A stretch of 33,221 nucleotides of DNA, taken from CALUTH01 sp964452495. Its GTDB lineage: Bacteria > Cyanobacteriota > Vampirovibrionia > Gastranaerophilales > Gastranaerophilaceae. The DNA is taken from positions 1-33,221 of the forward strand of contig CAYVMC010000022.1 of NCBI GenBank assembly GCA_964452495.1. The letters are read 5' to 3'. A program made the position numbers and the translations under genes. The notes beneath the pieces were generated by a model that searched no databases, was not told the DNA's origin, and was given only the letters and a program-made list of their open reading frames with translations. Shown piece after piece: positions 23,365 through 33,052 of this stretch. Position 1 is the stretch's first letter. Each line of letters begins with the position of its first letter.

Positions 23365-26300
23365 TATTTTCTGCCTCCAGACTTTCTATTTCCCATAAAA
23401 GCATAAAATTTTTGTTTCATTTGCGAAATCATTGAGAAAAATGCCGGTACAAGAATAGTACCTATTGTTGTAACAGCCAACATACCACCAAATACAGAAA
23501 TACCAATTGAATGTCTTGATCCAGCACCTGCTCCGTCAGCAAATACAAGAGGGAGCAATCCTAAGAGGAATGCTATAGCAGTCATCATAACAGCTCTAAA
23601 CCTCAGTTTTGCTGCCTGCATAGCAGCATCATGATAATTAAGACCGTCTTTTTCCATCGCATCCTTTGCAAATTCTACAATAAGAATTGCTTGCTTTGTA
23701 CTCAAACCGATAAGCATAACCAACCCGATTTGCGCATAAATATCAAGAGAAAGACCGCAAACATACTGGAAGAACAAGGCTCCGAGCATGGAAACAGGAG
23801 CAATAAGCATAACAGCTATTGGCAGTGTCCAGCTTTCATAAAGAGCAACCAAGAATAAGTATACAAATATTAATGCAATTGCTAATATTGGTCCAATTTG
23901 TCCGGCTGATTTTTGTTCTTGCAAAGATGTACCTGACCATTCAAATCCCATATCCCGTGGTAAAACTTCATCAGATATTCTTTCCATTTCAGCCATTGCC
24001 TGACCTGAACTAACATTATCTGCGGGCATACCATTTAATGTTATTGCAGGATAAAGATTATACCTTGTTAAAGAATAAGGCCCAATAATATCCTTTATAT
24101 TAACTACAGCCGTTAACGGAACCATCGTTCCAACATTATTTTTAACAAAAACCTTCGACAAATCCGATGGTATTGTACGATACTCGGAATCGGCCTGCAT
24201 ATATACACGATATACACGCCCGAACTTATTGAAATCATTTATATAAGTTGAAGCAAACTGAGCCGAAAGTGTATTATAAATCTCAGATATATCAACCTGT
24301 TGAGCAGTTGCTTTTTCTGCATCTATTTCTATAATTTTTTGAGGCATAGATGCGGTATAAGAGGTATATATACTCTTAAACTTCGGCGACTGCATAACTG
24401 CACCCATTAACTTTTGAGCTTCAAGATACAATTCATCAGCCGAGCGATCACCACGATCCAGTAATTGGTATTCAAACCCGCCAAACATACTCATACCAGA
24501 GATAGCCGCAGGTTGTGTAGTAAATACTGTTGCTTTTGAATACCCTGATGTAATTTTATTTATTTCTGAAATAATATTATTAACTTGAAGTTTTGCAGAT
24601 TTTCTCATTCCCCACGGTTCAAGGTCAGTAATAAGTAAAGCTGTATTATCTCCATTATACCCAATAATCGAAAGCATTGTTTCTACACCAGGAATTTTTG
24701 CTATTTCTGAAGCTAATTCTCTTGCTACAGTGCTTGTTCTTGTTAATGTTGCACCATCAGGAAGCTGAACTTGAGAAATCAAAGCTCCTCTATCCTCATC
24801 CGGTAAAAATCCTGTCGGTATAACTTTTGCCATTCCCAAAATAAATATAATAATCCCAATAAGAACAAGTATCGTTTTCTTTGGTGATGAAACAAAATAA
24901 TTTACAACTACCAGATACTTATCTCTTAGCTCATTAAACCAATCATTAAACTTTTTGATATATTTATTTTCTTTTATTTTATCTCCTGACTTAAGAATAA
25001 GTGAACACAACGCAGGAGAAAGAGTAAGTGCAACAACAGCAGATAAGCCTATTGAAGTAGCAATACAGATTGCAAACTGTCTGAACATCTGCCCTGTAAT
25101 ACCAGACATAAATGAAACCGGTACAAATACAGCCATCAATACCAGAGATGTTGCAACAACCGCACTAAATACTTCATCCATTGTTATTTCAGTTGCTGTC
25201 TTGGGGTCTTTTCCCTCTTGAATGTGCCGTTGAGTATTTTCAAGTACAACAATAGCATCATCTACAACCAGCCCTACTGCCAAGACCAAACTGAAAAGTA
25301 TCAACAGGTTTATTGAAAAACCAAAGAATACAAGGAAAATAAATACACCTAGTAATGATACCGGAATTGCGCAGAACGGAATAAATGCTGCACGGGCTGT
25401 TCCTAAGAATACATAAGTAACAATACTAACCAATATAATCGCTAAAGCAATTGCATGTACAACTTCGTGTATTGATTCCTGAATAAACTCCGTCTGATCA
25501 TACTGGATTGAGTACACCAAATCAGGAGGGAAACGCTTACTTAATTCTGCAACCTTTGCCTTAATCTTTTTTACAAGATCAATAGCATTTGCTTCTGGAA
25601 GCTGGTTTATCATAATAACAGAACATTCATCACCATCTACATTAGACATGGATGTATACTTTTCGGCTCCTAATTCCACACGTGCAATATCTTTAATCTT
25701 TATATTTGACCCGTCTGTGTTTGCCTTAATAATGATATTTTCAAACTCTTCAACGTCTTTTAAACGTCCTGTAGTTCTTAATGTAAATTTAATCATTTGC
25801 GGAGTATCTATAGGTTCCACACCTATATTACCCGCAGGTGTTTGAACGTTTTGTGCAGAAATTGCATTTGTTACATCCGTAACAGAAATACCTAGACTTG
25901 CCATCCTATCTGGCTTAAGCCATATACGCATAGAATAATCACCGGCACCATAAACATTTACCTGCCCTATACCATGAATTCTGGCGATTTCATCTTTAAG
26001 GTACATCGTAGCATAGTTTGCAAGATATAAAGCATCGTAAGTATGATTTGGTGATGTCAGTGCTATCATCAAAACACCAGGACCGCCGGTTGACTTTCTT
26101 ACAGTCAGACCATAGTTTTTGACCTGGTCAGGCAAACGTGGTGTAACCAGCTGCAATTGGTTCTGTACATTAACCAGAGCCATATCCGGATCCGAACCAA
26201 TCTCAAAATATAATGTTAACTGATAGGAACCGTTTGATGAAGTTGATGACATGTAAATCATATCCTCAACACCATTTAACTGTAATTCTACAGGTGCTGC

Positions 26301-26486
26301 AACAGTTGATGTAATAACATCAGAACTAGCACCTGCATACGTAGCTTGTACAATAACCTGGGGCGGAGTAATTGAAGGATACTCCTCTAATGGCAGAGTC
26401 GGTATTGCTATCAAACCAGCAAGAATAATTACCAGTGATATTACTATCGCAAATTTTGGTCTTCTTATGAATAAATTACCTGCCAT
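23364..26486 (-). CDS. RND multidrug efflux permease (HAE1 family, AcrB/MexB-like)
   Basis: This 1040-residue inner-membrane proton antiporter is full length for HAE1. The N-terminus ends TM1 with FIRRPKFAIVISLVIILAGL. The TM4 proton-relay aspartates are seen in GLVVDDAIVVLENTQRH (about residues 405-406), and the TM10 lysine in GLSTKQAILIVEFAKDAM. Two large periplasmic porter regions, TM2-6 and TM8-12 blocks are present. It takes up lipophilic or amphiphilic compounds from the periplasm and inner leaflet. It is the middle gene of a three-gene operon, 2 nt after the MFP gene and overlapping tolC by 1 nt. Its specific substrates cannot be read from sequence. Confidence 0.96.
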   Translation of the reverse strand: MAGNLFIRRPKFAIVISLVIILAGLIAIPTLPLEEYPSITPPQVIVQATYAGASSDVITSTVAAPVELQLNGVEDMIYMSSTSSNGSYQLTLYFEIGSDPDMALVNVQNQLQLVTPRLPDQVKNYGLTVRKSTGGPGVLMIALTSPNHTYDALYLANYATMYLKDEIARIHGIGQVNVYGAGDYSMRIWLKPDRMASLGISVTDVTNAISAQNVQTPAGNIGVEPIDTPQMIKFTLRTTGRLKDVEEFENIIIKANTDGSNIKIKDIARVELGAEKYTSMSNVDGDECSVIMINQLPEANAIDLVKKIKAKVAELSKRFPPDLVYSIQYDQTEFIQESIHEVVHAIALAIILVSIVTYVFLGTARAAFIPFCAIPVSLLGVFIFLVFFGFSINLLILFSLVLAVGLVVDDAIVVLENTQRHIQEGKDPKTATEITMDEVFSAVVATSLVLMAVFVPVSFMSGITGQMFRQFAICIATSIGLSAVVALTLSPALCSLILKSGDKIKENKYIKKFNDWFNELRDKYLVVVNYFVSSPKKTILVLIGIIIFILGMAKVIPTGFLPDEDRGALISQVQLPDGATLTRTSTVARELASEIAKIPGVETMLSIIGYNGDNTALLITDLEPWGMRKSAKLQVNNIISEINKITSGYSKATVFTTQPAAISGMSMFGGFEYQLLDRGDRSADELYLEAQKLMGAVMQSPKFKSIYTSYTASMPQKIIEIDAEKATAQQVDISEIYNTLSAQFASTYINDFNKFGRVYRVYMQADSEYRTIPSDLSKVFVKNNVGTMVPLTAVVNIKDIIGPYSLTRYNLYPAITLNGMPADNVSSGQAMAEMERISDEVLPRDMGFEWSGTSLQEQKSAGQIGPILAIALIFVYLFLVALYESWTLPIAVMLIAPVSMLGALFFQYVCGLSLDIYAQIGLVMLIGLSTKQAILIVEFAKDAMEKDGLNYHDAAMQAAKLRFRAVMMTAIAFLLGLLPLVFADGAGAGSRHSIGISVFGGMLAVTTIGTILVPAFFSMISQMKQKFYAFMGNRKSGGRK

Positions 26487-26488
26487 TT

Positions 26489-27691
26489 CTATTCTGCCTT
26501 ATCCTTTTTTGTAAATAAACTTTTAATCTTATCTATGAATGACTGTTCTGGTTTTATACCAGAGCCGGCTTCAATTTTATCAACAATATTAACCGGATGG
26601 CCGGTTACAACCTTCTGAATTCCATCTACAATAATCCGATCACCAGAAGTCAAGCCTGACGAAACAACCCAATTACCATCCTGTTGTCCTGAAGTCTTAA
26701 TATAAGTCAACCTTGGCAGATTTTCGTTATCAAGCTTATAAACATACTGACCTTCCTGATTCTCCATAACAGCTTCAACCGGAACAATCGGAGTAAGAGC
26801 CTTATTGTTTGAATAAATGGTAATTTTACCATAATCTCCCTGTATTAATTCACCATGAGGATTTTTAAATGTTGCACGCAATGTAATTGTACCGGTTGTT
26901 TCATCAACCTTATTATCTCTGAAATCTTGAATACCTTTTTCTCCATATAACATACCGGTTGAGAACTTAAATTCAACAACTCTGTTTACATTTGCACTTC
27001 CGTCAACTTTATTTAATTCTGCATAATCTTTTGAATCTATCGGGAACGTAATATACATAGGATCTTCACTATTAATTGTTGTCAAATATCCTCCCTGAGC
27101 ATTTACATAGTTACCGACAGTTACATTAATTATACCGATACGCCCGTCAACAGGTGCTTTCACCTGTGTATAACCATAATTACGCAATGCATCATTATAA
27201 GCCCCTTCTGTTAAAGAAACCTGCGCTCTGTAAGCATCACGCTGAGCCAGCATATTATCATAATCAGACCTTGCTACATAATCTTTGGACACCAGTTCTT
27301 CATATCTTGCAAGCTGCTTTTCGTAATAGTCTAACTGTGCCTTTGCATTATCAAGATTACCTTTTGCCTGCTGTACTGCTAATTTATATTCCAGAGGTTC
27401 AATTTCAAACAATAACTGTCCGGCTTTTACAAAATCACCTTCTTTAAAGTAACTTTTTGTAAGATAACCGCTTATACGTGCAGTCACTTCAACTCGATAC
27501 TTGGCACTTACACGTGCAGGCTCCTCATAGGAACGAACTACGGATATATCTTTTACTTCTTGAACCGTTACAGGCGGAACAGAAGCCGTATTGCGTTTTC
27601 CTGCATTTACAGTTGAAAAATGACTATATAATGCACGTGCAGCAATCAGCACAAACATTATAAATAAAATTAAAATAATTTTGCCTCTCAT
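26489..27691 (-). CDS. RND efflux periplasmic adaptor (AcrA/MexA-like MFP)
   Basis: This 400-residue protein begins with an uncleaved-looking signal anchor (about residues 5-25) and no lipobox cysteine. The lipoyl half-motifs flank a helical hairpin: VTARISGYLTKSYFKEGDFV before, YGYTQVKAPVDGRIGIINVT after, with the hairpin rich in A, Q and R between. Beta-barrel and membrane-proximal domains follow (about 215-370). It bridges the RND pump and TolC. It is the first gene of the operon; GAGG lies 5 nt before the ATG. The promoter and a palindromic operator lie about 100-150 nt upstream, and the 100-nt leader contains a further inverted repeat. Confidence 0.95.
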   Translation of the reverse strand: MRGKIILILFIMFVLIAARALYSHFSTVNAGKRNTASVPPVTVQEVKDISVVRSYEEPARVSAKYRVEVTARISGYLTKSYFKEGDFVKAGQLLFEIEPLEYKLAVQQAKGNLDNAKAQLDYYEKQLARYEELVSKDYVARSDYDNMLAQRDAYRAQVSLTEGAYNDALRNYGYTQVKAPVDGRIGIINVTVGNYVNAQGGYLTTINSEDPMYITFPIDSKDYAELNKVDGSANVNRVVEFKFSTGMLYGEKGIQDFRDNKVDETTGTITLRATFKNPHGELIQGDYGKITIYSNNKALTPIVPVEAVMENQEGQYVYKLDNENLPRLTYIKTSGQQDGNWVVSSGLTSGDRIIVDGIQKVVTGHPVNIVDKIEAGSGIKPEQSFIDKIKSLFTKKDKAE

Positions 27692-27718
27692 GTTTCCTCA
27701 CCGTTTTTATATAACCAA

Positions 27719-27749
27719 ACAGGCATCTCTTTAAATATTACCTGCCTGT
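27719..27749 (-). promoter_or_regulatory. Inverted repeat in the efflux operon leader
   Basis: ACAGGCA (27719-27725) and TGCCTGT (27743-27749) form a perfect 7-bp stem with a 17-nt loop in the mRNA leader. It is about 28 nt upstream of the MFP start. No T run follows, so it is not a terminator. It may influence translation or be a protein site. Confidence 0.35.
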
Positions 27750-27792
27750 ACAAATTTATATATTTTTCTAGTTTTACAACTTTCCCACATTA

Positions 27793-27812
27793 TGTGTGGA
27801 ACTTTCCACACA
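27793..27812. promoter_or_regulatory. Palindromic operator over the efflux transcription start
   Basis: TGTGTGGAA (27793-27801) and TTCCACACA (27804-27812) form a perfect 9-bp inverted repeat around CT. It begins immediately downstream of the -10 element, so a bound dimer would block transcription initiation. A degenerate second copy follows at 27775-27793 (AACTTTCCCACAT instead of AACTTTCCACACA). The layout is typical of TetR- or MarR-type control of RND operons; no such regulator gene is in the window. Confidence 0.7.
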
Positions 27813-27841
27813 ATCATATCATCAAAAAAATACTATGTCAA
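27813..27841 (-). promoter_or_regulatory. Strong promoter of the efflux operon
   Basis: On the minus strand, TTGACA (27836-27841), 17-nt spacer, TATGAT (27813-27818). The -35 is perfect and the -10 matches 5 of 6. Confidence 0.75.
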
Positions 27842-27880
27842 GAACGACTGTATAAACTTATTAGAGGATTTTTCAGGCAA

Positions 27881-29164
27881 CTAAAAAATTAACTCTCCGT
27901 ATAAAACCTCTTGTTTTTTTAATATTTTGACCTGCCGGATAGTATTATATAAGTCAGGAACATCCGATTCTATAATAACATTTAAGTAATTTCTTGTTAC
28001 CCCCTTATATTTTCCACTTTTTTTATCGGGACGCTTTTCTATCAAAACCTCAGCGGCTTCACCGGCATTTGCATCTATAAACTCGTTATATTTTTGATTT
28101 GACAGTTTTTTTATCATATCAGCTCTGGCATTTTTAACCGAAAGAGGAACATGATCCGGCATTTTTTCCGCAGCAGTTCCTTCTCTGACAGAATAAGGAA
28201 ATGTATGAATTTGAGTAAGTCCGGAATTTTTTAAATTGTTATATGTAATTTCAAAATCCTCATCACTCTCACCTGGAAAACCTGCTATTATATCAGAACC
28301 AATAAACGGATTTTTCCATCTGTGTTTTATATCTTCTATTTGTTCAAGATAATCTTGAGTTTTATAAAACCTGTTCATAGCCTTTAAAGTTTTATCACAA
28401 GCAGATTGCAAAGAAAGATGAAAATGCGGGCAGAATTTATCGGAAGATTGTAAAAAATCCAGAAGTTCAGTATCAATCTCTGAAGGATTGAGAGAACCTA
28501 ACCTGTATCGCGGAATATCTGTTTTTTCTATTTCTTTTAAAAGATTAATTAGCGACTTGCCAAATTCTTTTCCCCACTGTCCGATGTGAATTCCCGTTAA
28601 AATAACTTCTTTATACCCGTGTCCGGCATACATATTAATTTGATTTACAAGAAAATCGACATCTGCACTCCTGCTTTTTCCGCGTGCAAAAGGAATAATG
28701 CAGTATGAGCATCTGCTGTTGCATCCGTCCTGAATTTTTAGTCCTATACGGGTTTTATAAATATCATTTAACACCGCATAAGTAAAATCTTTTTTACTCA
28801 TCAAATCCGATACCGCACAAGCTTTTTTCTCAGCAAGATATCTGCTTATATTGAGCTTTTCATCATTTCCCAACACAATATCAACATATTCCAGAGAAAG
28901 CAACTCTTCCTTTTTAATCTGAGCAATACATCCGGTTATCACATTAATAATATCGGGATTTTCATGCTTAGCATTACGAAGAATATAAAGTGCTTCATTA
29001 TCACTTTTATGCGTAACCGTACATGAGTTGAGTATAAAGAAATCAGCTTCTGCCGGAGTTTTAACCTCCGTATAACCATTATTAATGAGGTTTTCTGTAA
29101 TAATCCCGCCTTCAAACTGATTTGCTTTACAGCCCATTGTTTTTAATACAAACTTAAACCCCAT
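27881..29164 (-). CDS. mtaB: tRNA methylthiotransferase MtaB
   Basis: This 427-residue radical-SAM enzyme is of the MiaB/MtaB type. The N-terminal UPF0004 domain supplies three cysteines for one 4Fe-4S cluster (C12 in TMGCKANQFE, C48 in NSCTVTHK, C79 in TGCIAQ). The radical-SAM CxxxCxxC is CNSRCSYC (148-155). The C-terminal ~60 residues form a TRAM domain. The TMGCKxNQ start and NSCTVTxKSD pattern favour MtaB (2-methylthio-N6-threonylcarbamoyladenosine at A37 of ANN-reading tRNAs) over MiaB or RimO. It lies 9 nt after manC, with no evident Shine-Dalgarno. No hairpin terminator was seen before the efflux promoter. Confidence 0.9.
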   Translation of the reverse strand: MGFKFVLKTMGCKANQFEGGIITENLINNGYTEVKTPAEADFFILNSCTVTHKSDNEALYILRNAKHENPDIINVITGCIAQIKKEELLSLEYVDIVLGNDEKLNISRYLAEKKACAVSDLMSKKDFTYAVLNDIYKTRIGLKIQDGCNSRCSYCIIPFARGKSRSADVDFLVNQINMYAGHGYKEVILTGIHIGQWGKEFGKSLINLLKEIEKTDIPRYRLGSLNPSEIDTELLDFLQSSDKFCPHFHLSLQSACDKTLKAMNRFYKTQDYLEQIEDIKHRWKNPFIGSDIIAGFPGESDEDFEITYNNLKNSGLTQIHTFPYSVREGTAAEKMPDHVPLSVKNARADMIKKLSNQKYNEFIDANAGEAAEVLIEKRPDKKSGKYKGVTRNYLNVIIESDVPDLYNTIRQVKILKKQEVLYGELIF

Positions 29165-29173
29165 ATATTTATA

Positions 29174-30562
29174 CTAAACCCTACCGTACATATCTTCATA
29201 TCTTACGATATCTTCTTCTATTAACGGGCTGCCAAGTTGCACTTCTATAATTTTCAAGGTTTCTTTATACGGATTTTGCAATGAGTGAATAGCTTTTAGT
29301 GGAATATCAATACTGTTTCCAGGACTTAAAATATACTCTTTACCTTCAAGAACAACCTTTGCAGTCCCTGATAAAACAACCCAGTGTTCACTTCTAAAAT
29401 TATGTGACTGGACAGAAAGCTTCTGCCCTGTATTAACCTGAATCATTTTGGTCAAAAAACCTTCACCACGTGTCAACACCGTATAATATCCCCACGGTCT
29501 GTAAACCGTCTTATGAATAAGATGTGTATCATCATTTCTGCGTTTTAAAATATCATATATTTTTTTTACATCCTGTGTTCTGTCTTTTTTACAAGCAAGA
29601 ATTGCATCTTCTGTTTCAACAAGAACGATGTCATCAAGCCCGATTGTTGCACATAGTTTAGATGATGAATATACAAGAGAATTTTTTGACTCTAAATCAA
29701 TAACATGTCCTACAAAGGCATTACCATTTTCATCTTTTTTCTCGGTATCATATATAGATGCCCATGAACCCAAATCATTCCAATCACTTTCAAGTTTTAC
29801 AAGTGCAATTTTATCTGATTTTTCCATAACAGCATAATCTACAGAAATATTGGGCATTTTTTCATACTCTATATAAGGTATTTCATCCGACTTAGAAAAG
29901 TCGAAGTTATCTAGAATAGAATAAATATCCGGAGAATATTTTCTTAACTCATCCATAAAAACAGATGCTCTAAACATAAATATTCCTGCATTCCAGAAAT
30001 ATTTACCTGATTTAACATATTTCTCTGCATGCTCATAATCCGGTTTTTCAACAAATTTATTAACTATATATCCATTTCCCAATTTTGTATCTGAGATATT
30101 GATATAGCCGTAACCTGTTTCAGGGTAAGAGGGCTGTACTCCAAAAGTTACAAGATACCCCATATTTGCAAGTTCTTCACCTTTTTTAACAGTACTTTTA
30201 AATTTATCAATATCTTTTATTAAATGGTCTGATGGAACAACAAGAACAACATCATCCCCAAAACTGGAAAGCGCATTTTTAACCGCAACAGCAATTGCAG
30301 GCGCGGTATTTCTTGATATAGGTTCTGAAAGTACTTTTATACTATCCGTATTTTTTAGCAGCTGAGATTTAACATTCGAAACATGCCGTACACCGGCAGA
30401 AGCAATTATACGCTCATGGGGAATAAATCCGGCAAGACGTCTATACGTTGCTTGTAATAAACTTTCTTCATTTTGAATATTTAATAATTGTTTAGGATAT
30501 AACTCTCTGGATAAAGGCCATAACCTGCTGCCAGCACCCCCCGCTAAAATAATACCGTACAA
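29174..30562 (-). CDS. manC: Mannose-1-phosphate guanylyltransferase / mannose-6-phosphate isomerase
   Basis: This 462-residue bifunctional type II enzyme has an N-terminal nucleotidyltransferase with ILAGGAGSRLWPLSRELYPK (residues 5-24), VPSDHLI and FVEKPDYEHA. The C-terminal cupin (about 350-460) is of the phosphomannose isomerase type: RPWGYYTVL, QSHNFRSEHWVVLSGTAKV, SIDIPLKAIHSLQNP. It makes GDP-mannose for surface glycans. The start is a TTG (30560-30562) with GGAGG at 30568-30572, 5 nt away; the MYGIILAGG beginning matches the family and no ATG lies nearby. Polysaccharide genes are not adjacent. It is followed by mtaB in the same direction. Confidence 0.93.
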   Translation of the reverse strand: MYGIILAGGAGSRLWPLSRELYPKQLLNIQNEESLLQATYRRLAGFIPHERIIASAGVRHVSNVKSQLLKNTDSIKVLSEPISRNTAPAIAVAVKNALSSFGDDVVLVVPSDHLIKDIDKFKSTVKKGEELANMGYLVTFGVQPSYPETGYGYINISDTKLGNGYIVNKFVEKPDYEHAEKYVKSGKYFWNAGIFMFRASVFMDELRKYSPDIYSILDNFDFSKSDEIPYIEYEKMPNISVDYAVMEKSDKIALVKLESDWNDLGSWASIYDTEKKDENGNAFVGHVIDLESKNSLVYSSSKLCATIGLDDIVLVETEDAILACKKDRTQDVKKIYDILKRRNDDTHLIHKTVYRPWGYYTVLTRGEGFLTKMIQVNTGQKLSVQSHNFRSEHWVVLSGTAKVVLEGKEYILSPGNSIDIPLKAIHSLQNPYKETLKIIEVQLGSPLIEEDIVRYEDMYGRV

Positions 30563-30567
30563 AATAA

Positions 30568-30572
30568 CCTCC
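30568..30572 (-). promoter_or_regulatory. Ribosome binding site deciding the manC TTG start
   Basis: GGAGG on the minus strand, 5 nt before the TTG at 30560-30562. This perfect site supports an unusual start codon. Confidence 0.75.
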
Positions 30573-30589
30573 TAAAATATTTATTTACT

Positions 30590-30618
30590 ATTTTATAAGA
30601 AATAAAATAAAATCACAA
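30590..30618 (-). promoter_or_regulatory. manC promoter
   Basis: On the minus strand, TTGTGA (30613-30618), 17-nt spacer, TAAAAT (30590-30595). Confidence 0.5.
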
Positions 30619-30659
30619 CATTTATCATATACTTTTAAAATCTGCCCCATCCCCCTCTC

Positions 30660-30698
30660 AAAAAAGAAGGCGGCTTGATACAAGCCGCCTTCTTTTTT
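30660..30698 (-). terminator. fusA rho-independent terminator (bidirectional)
   Basis: A long perfect stem, AGAAGGCGGCTTG (30665-30677) / CAAGCCGCCTTCT (30681-30693), closes a 3-nt loop and has A/T runs on both sides. It lies just beyond the fusA stop. The T run on the + strand would also let it stop rightward transcripts. Confidence 0.95.
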
Positions 30699-30710
30699 TC
30701 TAAAACGCTT

Positions 30711-32801
30711 TTACGCTTTACTTGCTCCGTATTTTTCAATAATTTCTTTTTCAATATTTGCCGGAACTTGTTCGTAGCACTTAAATTCCATAGAGAACGT
30801 TCCACGACCTTGAGTATTTGATCTCAAATCAGTTGCATAACCGAACATATTAGCTAGCGGAACAGTTGCTCTGACAATTACATTTCCGGTATTGCCAAGA
30901 GGTTCCTGTCCTTCAACACGTCCGCGGCGTCTTGAAATATCACCGATAATTGTACCTGTATATTCCTCAGGTATTTCGATTTCAACCTTCATCATCGGTT
31001 CAAGAATACAGGGAGATGCTTTTTTAGTACCTTCTTTCATAGCCATTGAACCTGCAATTTTAAATGCCATTTCAGAAGAGTCAACTTCGTGGTAAGAACC
31101 GTCATAAAGTTCTACCTTAACGTCAATCATCGGGAATCCTGCTAGAATACCGCCTTCAAGGGCTTCTTCCATACCTTTTCTTGCCGGTTCAATGTATTCC
31201 TTAGGAATAGCACCGCCGACAATTTTGTTTTCAAATACAAAGCCTTCATTTTCGCCAGCCGGTGAAATTCTGACCTTAACATGCCCGTATTGACCTTTAC
31301 CACCTGATTGTCTGATGAATTTAGAATCTTGATCAGCATTTCCTCTGATAGTTTCACGATAAGCAACCTGAGGTTTACCGATATTTGCTTCTACTTTAAA
31401 TTCTCTCAACATACGGTCAACAATAATATCAAGGTGAAGTTCTCCCATACCGGAAATAATTGTTTGCCCTGTTTCAGTATCGGATTTAACCCTGAATGAA
31501 GGATCTTCTTCTGCAAGTTTTTGAAGGGCAATACCCATTTTATCCTGATCAGCTTTTGTTTTTGGTTCAATAGCAACAGAGATAACCGGTTCAGGGAAAG
31601 ACATTCTTTCAAGGATAATCGGTGCTTTTTCATCGCAAAGAGTATCACCTGTTGTAGTATCTTTCAAACCTACTGCTGCACATATATCACCTGCGTAAAC
31701 TTCTGTTTCTTCAAGTCTTTGGTCAGCATACATACGTACAAGTCTTGAAATACGTTCTTTTTTACCGTTTGTAGCATTAAGAACGTAAGAACCGGAAGTA
31801 ATAACACCTGAGTAAACTCTCAAGAAGGTTAAACGACCTACATAAGGGTCAGTCATAACCTTAAATGCCAGTGCTGAGAACGGTTCTGAGTCAGAAGAGT
31901 GTCTTTCTGTTTTTGTTCCGTCCTCTAATTCACCTTCAATAGCCTTTACATCAACCGGTGACGGCATATAATCAACAACAGCGTTTAAGAGTAATTGAAC
32001 ACCTTTGTTTTTGAAAGCTGTACCGCAGGTTACAGGTACGATTTTATTATCACAAACTGCTTTTCTTAAACCTTTTTTCAATTCATCAACAGTAATTGAA
32101 TCAGGATCTTCAAAGAATTTTTCCATTAACGCATCGTCTTCACCTGCAATAGCTTCAACCAGTGCATCATGGTATTCTTTTGCCTTGTCTAACATATCAG
32201 CAGGAATATCTTCTTCTTTAATATCTGTACCTAAATCGTTTGTATAAATTTCAGCTTTCATTGTCATCAAGTCAATTAAGCCTGTGAATTTGTCTTCTGA
32301 ACCAATCGGTAATTGGATAGGAACAGCATTTGCACCTAATCTTGTTTTGATTTGTTCTACTACACGATAAAAATCAGCACCTGTTCTGTCCATTTTGTTA
32401 ACAAATACCATACGCGGAACTTCGTATCTGTTAGCCTGTCTCCAAACGGTTTCTGATTGAGACTGAACACCGCCGACAGCACAGAATACCGCAACAACCC
32501 CGTCTAAAACACGGAGCGAACGCTCAACCTCAATAGTAAAGTCAACGTGCCCCGGAGTATCAATAATATTAATCTGGTGTCCTTTCCATTCAGCCGTAAC
32601 TGCTGCTGATTGGATTGTGATACCTCTTTCACGTTCCTGTTCCATAAAGTCGGTTACTGCAGCACCATCATGCACTTCACCAATTTTATGAGTTTTACCT
32701 GTATAGAACAAAATACGTTCTGTTGTAGTGGTTTTACCTGCATCAATGTGAGCGGCAATACCAATGTTTCTGATTTTTTCCAATGGAGTTTTTCTAGCCA
32801 T
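30711..32801 (-). CDS. fusA: Elongation factor G
   Basis: This full-length EF-G has 696 residues. The G domain contains AHIDAGKT (17-24), RGITIQSAAV, DTPGHVDF and NKMD; domain II (about 290-400) and the domain III to V blocks are complete (GMGELHLDIIVDRMLREFKV; RQSGGKGQYGHVKV; EIPEEYTGTIIGDISRRRGR). It catalyses translocation with GTP hydrolysis. AAAGGAAAAG precedes the ATG. No rpsL or rpsG lies within the 420 nt upstream, and tuf is 13 kb away, so the str operon is split. I see no sign that this is the mitochondrial-like or EF-G2 paralogue; the match to the canonical form is strong. Confidence 0.98.
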   Translation of the reverse strand: MARKTPLEKIRNIGIAAHIDAGKTTTTERILFYTGKTHKIGEVHDGAAVTDFMEQERERGITIQSAAVTAEWKGHQINIIDTPGHVDFTIEVERSLRVLDGVVAVFCAVGGVQSQSETVWRQANRYEVPRMVFVNKMDRTGADFYRVVEQIKTRLGANAVPIQLPIGSEDKFTGLIDLMTMKAEIYTNDLGTDIKEEDIPADMLDKAKEYHDALVEAIAGEDDALMEKFFEDPDSITVDELKKGLRKAVCDNKIVPVTCGTAFKNKGVQLLLNAVVDYMPSPVDVKAIEGELEDGTKTERHSSDSEPFSALAFKVMTDPYVGRLTFLRVYSGVITSGSYVLNATNGKKERISRLVRMYADQRLEETEVYAGDICAAVGLKDTTTGDTLCDEKAPIILERMSFPEPVISVAIEPKTKADQDKMGIALQKLAEEDPSFRVKSDTETGQTIISGMGELHLDIIVDRMLREFKVEANIGKPQVAYRETIRGNADQDSKFIRQSGGKGQYGHVKVRISPAGENEGFVFENKIVGGAIPKEYIEPARKGMEEALEGGILAGFPMIDVKVELYDGSYHEVDSSEMAFKIAGSMAMKEGTKKASPCILEPMMKVEIEIPEEYTGTIIGDISRRRGRVEGQEPLGNTGNVIVRATVPLANMFGYATDLRSNTQGRGTFSMEFKCYEQVPANIEKEIIEKYGASKA

Positions 32802-32959
32802 ATTCTTTTCCTTTTCTACATTAAATTAAATTATTAAAATTTATAAACTATTAAATTTCGCAACTTGTGCAATTTTAATAGTATTGTTGCATAAACAAAA
32901 AAATCATACAAGAACCCACAGAAACAATGCGTTACAAACAATTAACAAATAAAAAGAAT

Positions 32960-32988
32960 TTGCATTATATAAAATTTGAATGTATAAT
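32960..32988 (+). promoter_or_regulatory. Strong rightward promoter with no obvious gene
   Basis: TTGCAT (32960-32965), 17-nt spacer, perfect TATAAT (32983-32988). Transcription would start near 32995 and run towards the window end through two hairpins. Confidence 0.6.
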
Positions 32989-33052
32989 TAAGCACAGGTA
33001 ATTCAAAAGTCAACATTTGACTGCTTATTAAATAAAAGAAAAATATACGTTT

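Noticed and set aside
27719..27749. Inverted repeat in the efflux leader as an attenuator-terminator
   Set aside because: No T run follows the stem in the direction of transcription and the loop is long; kept only as a low-confidence leader element.
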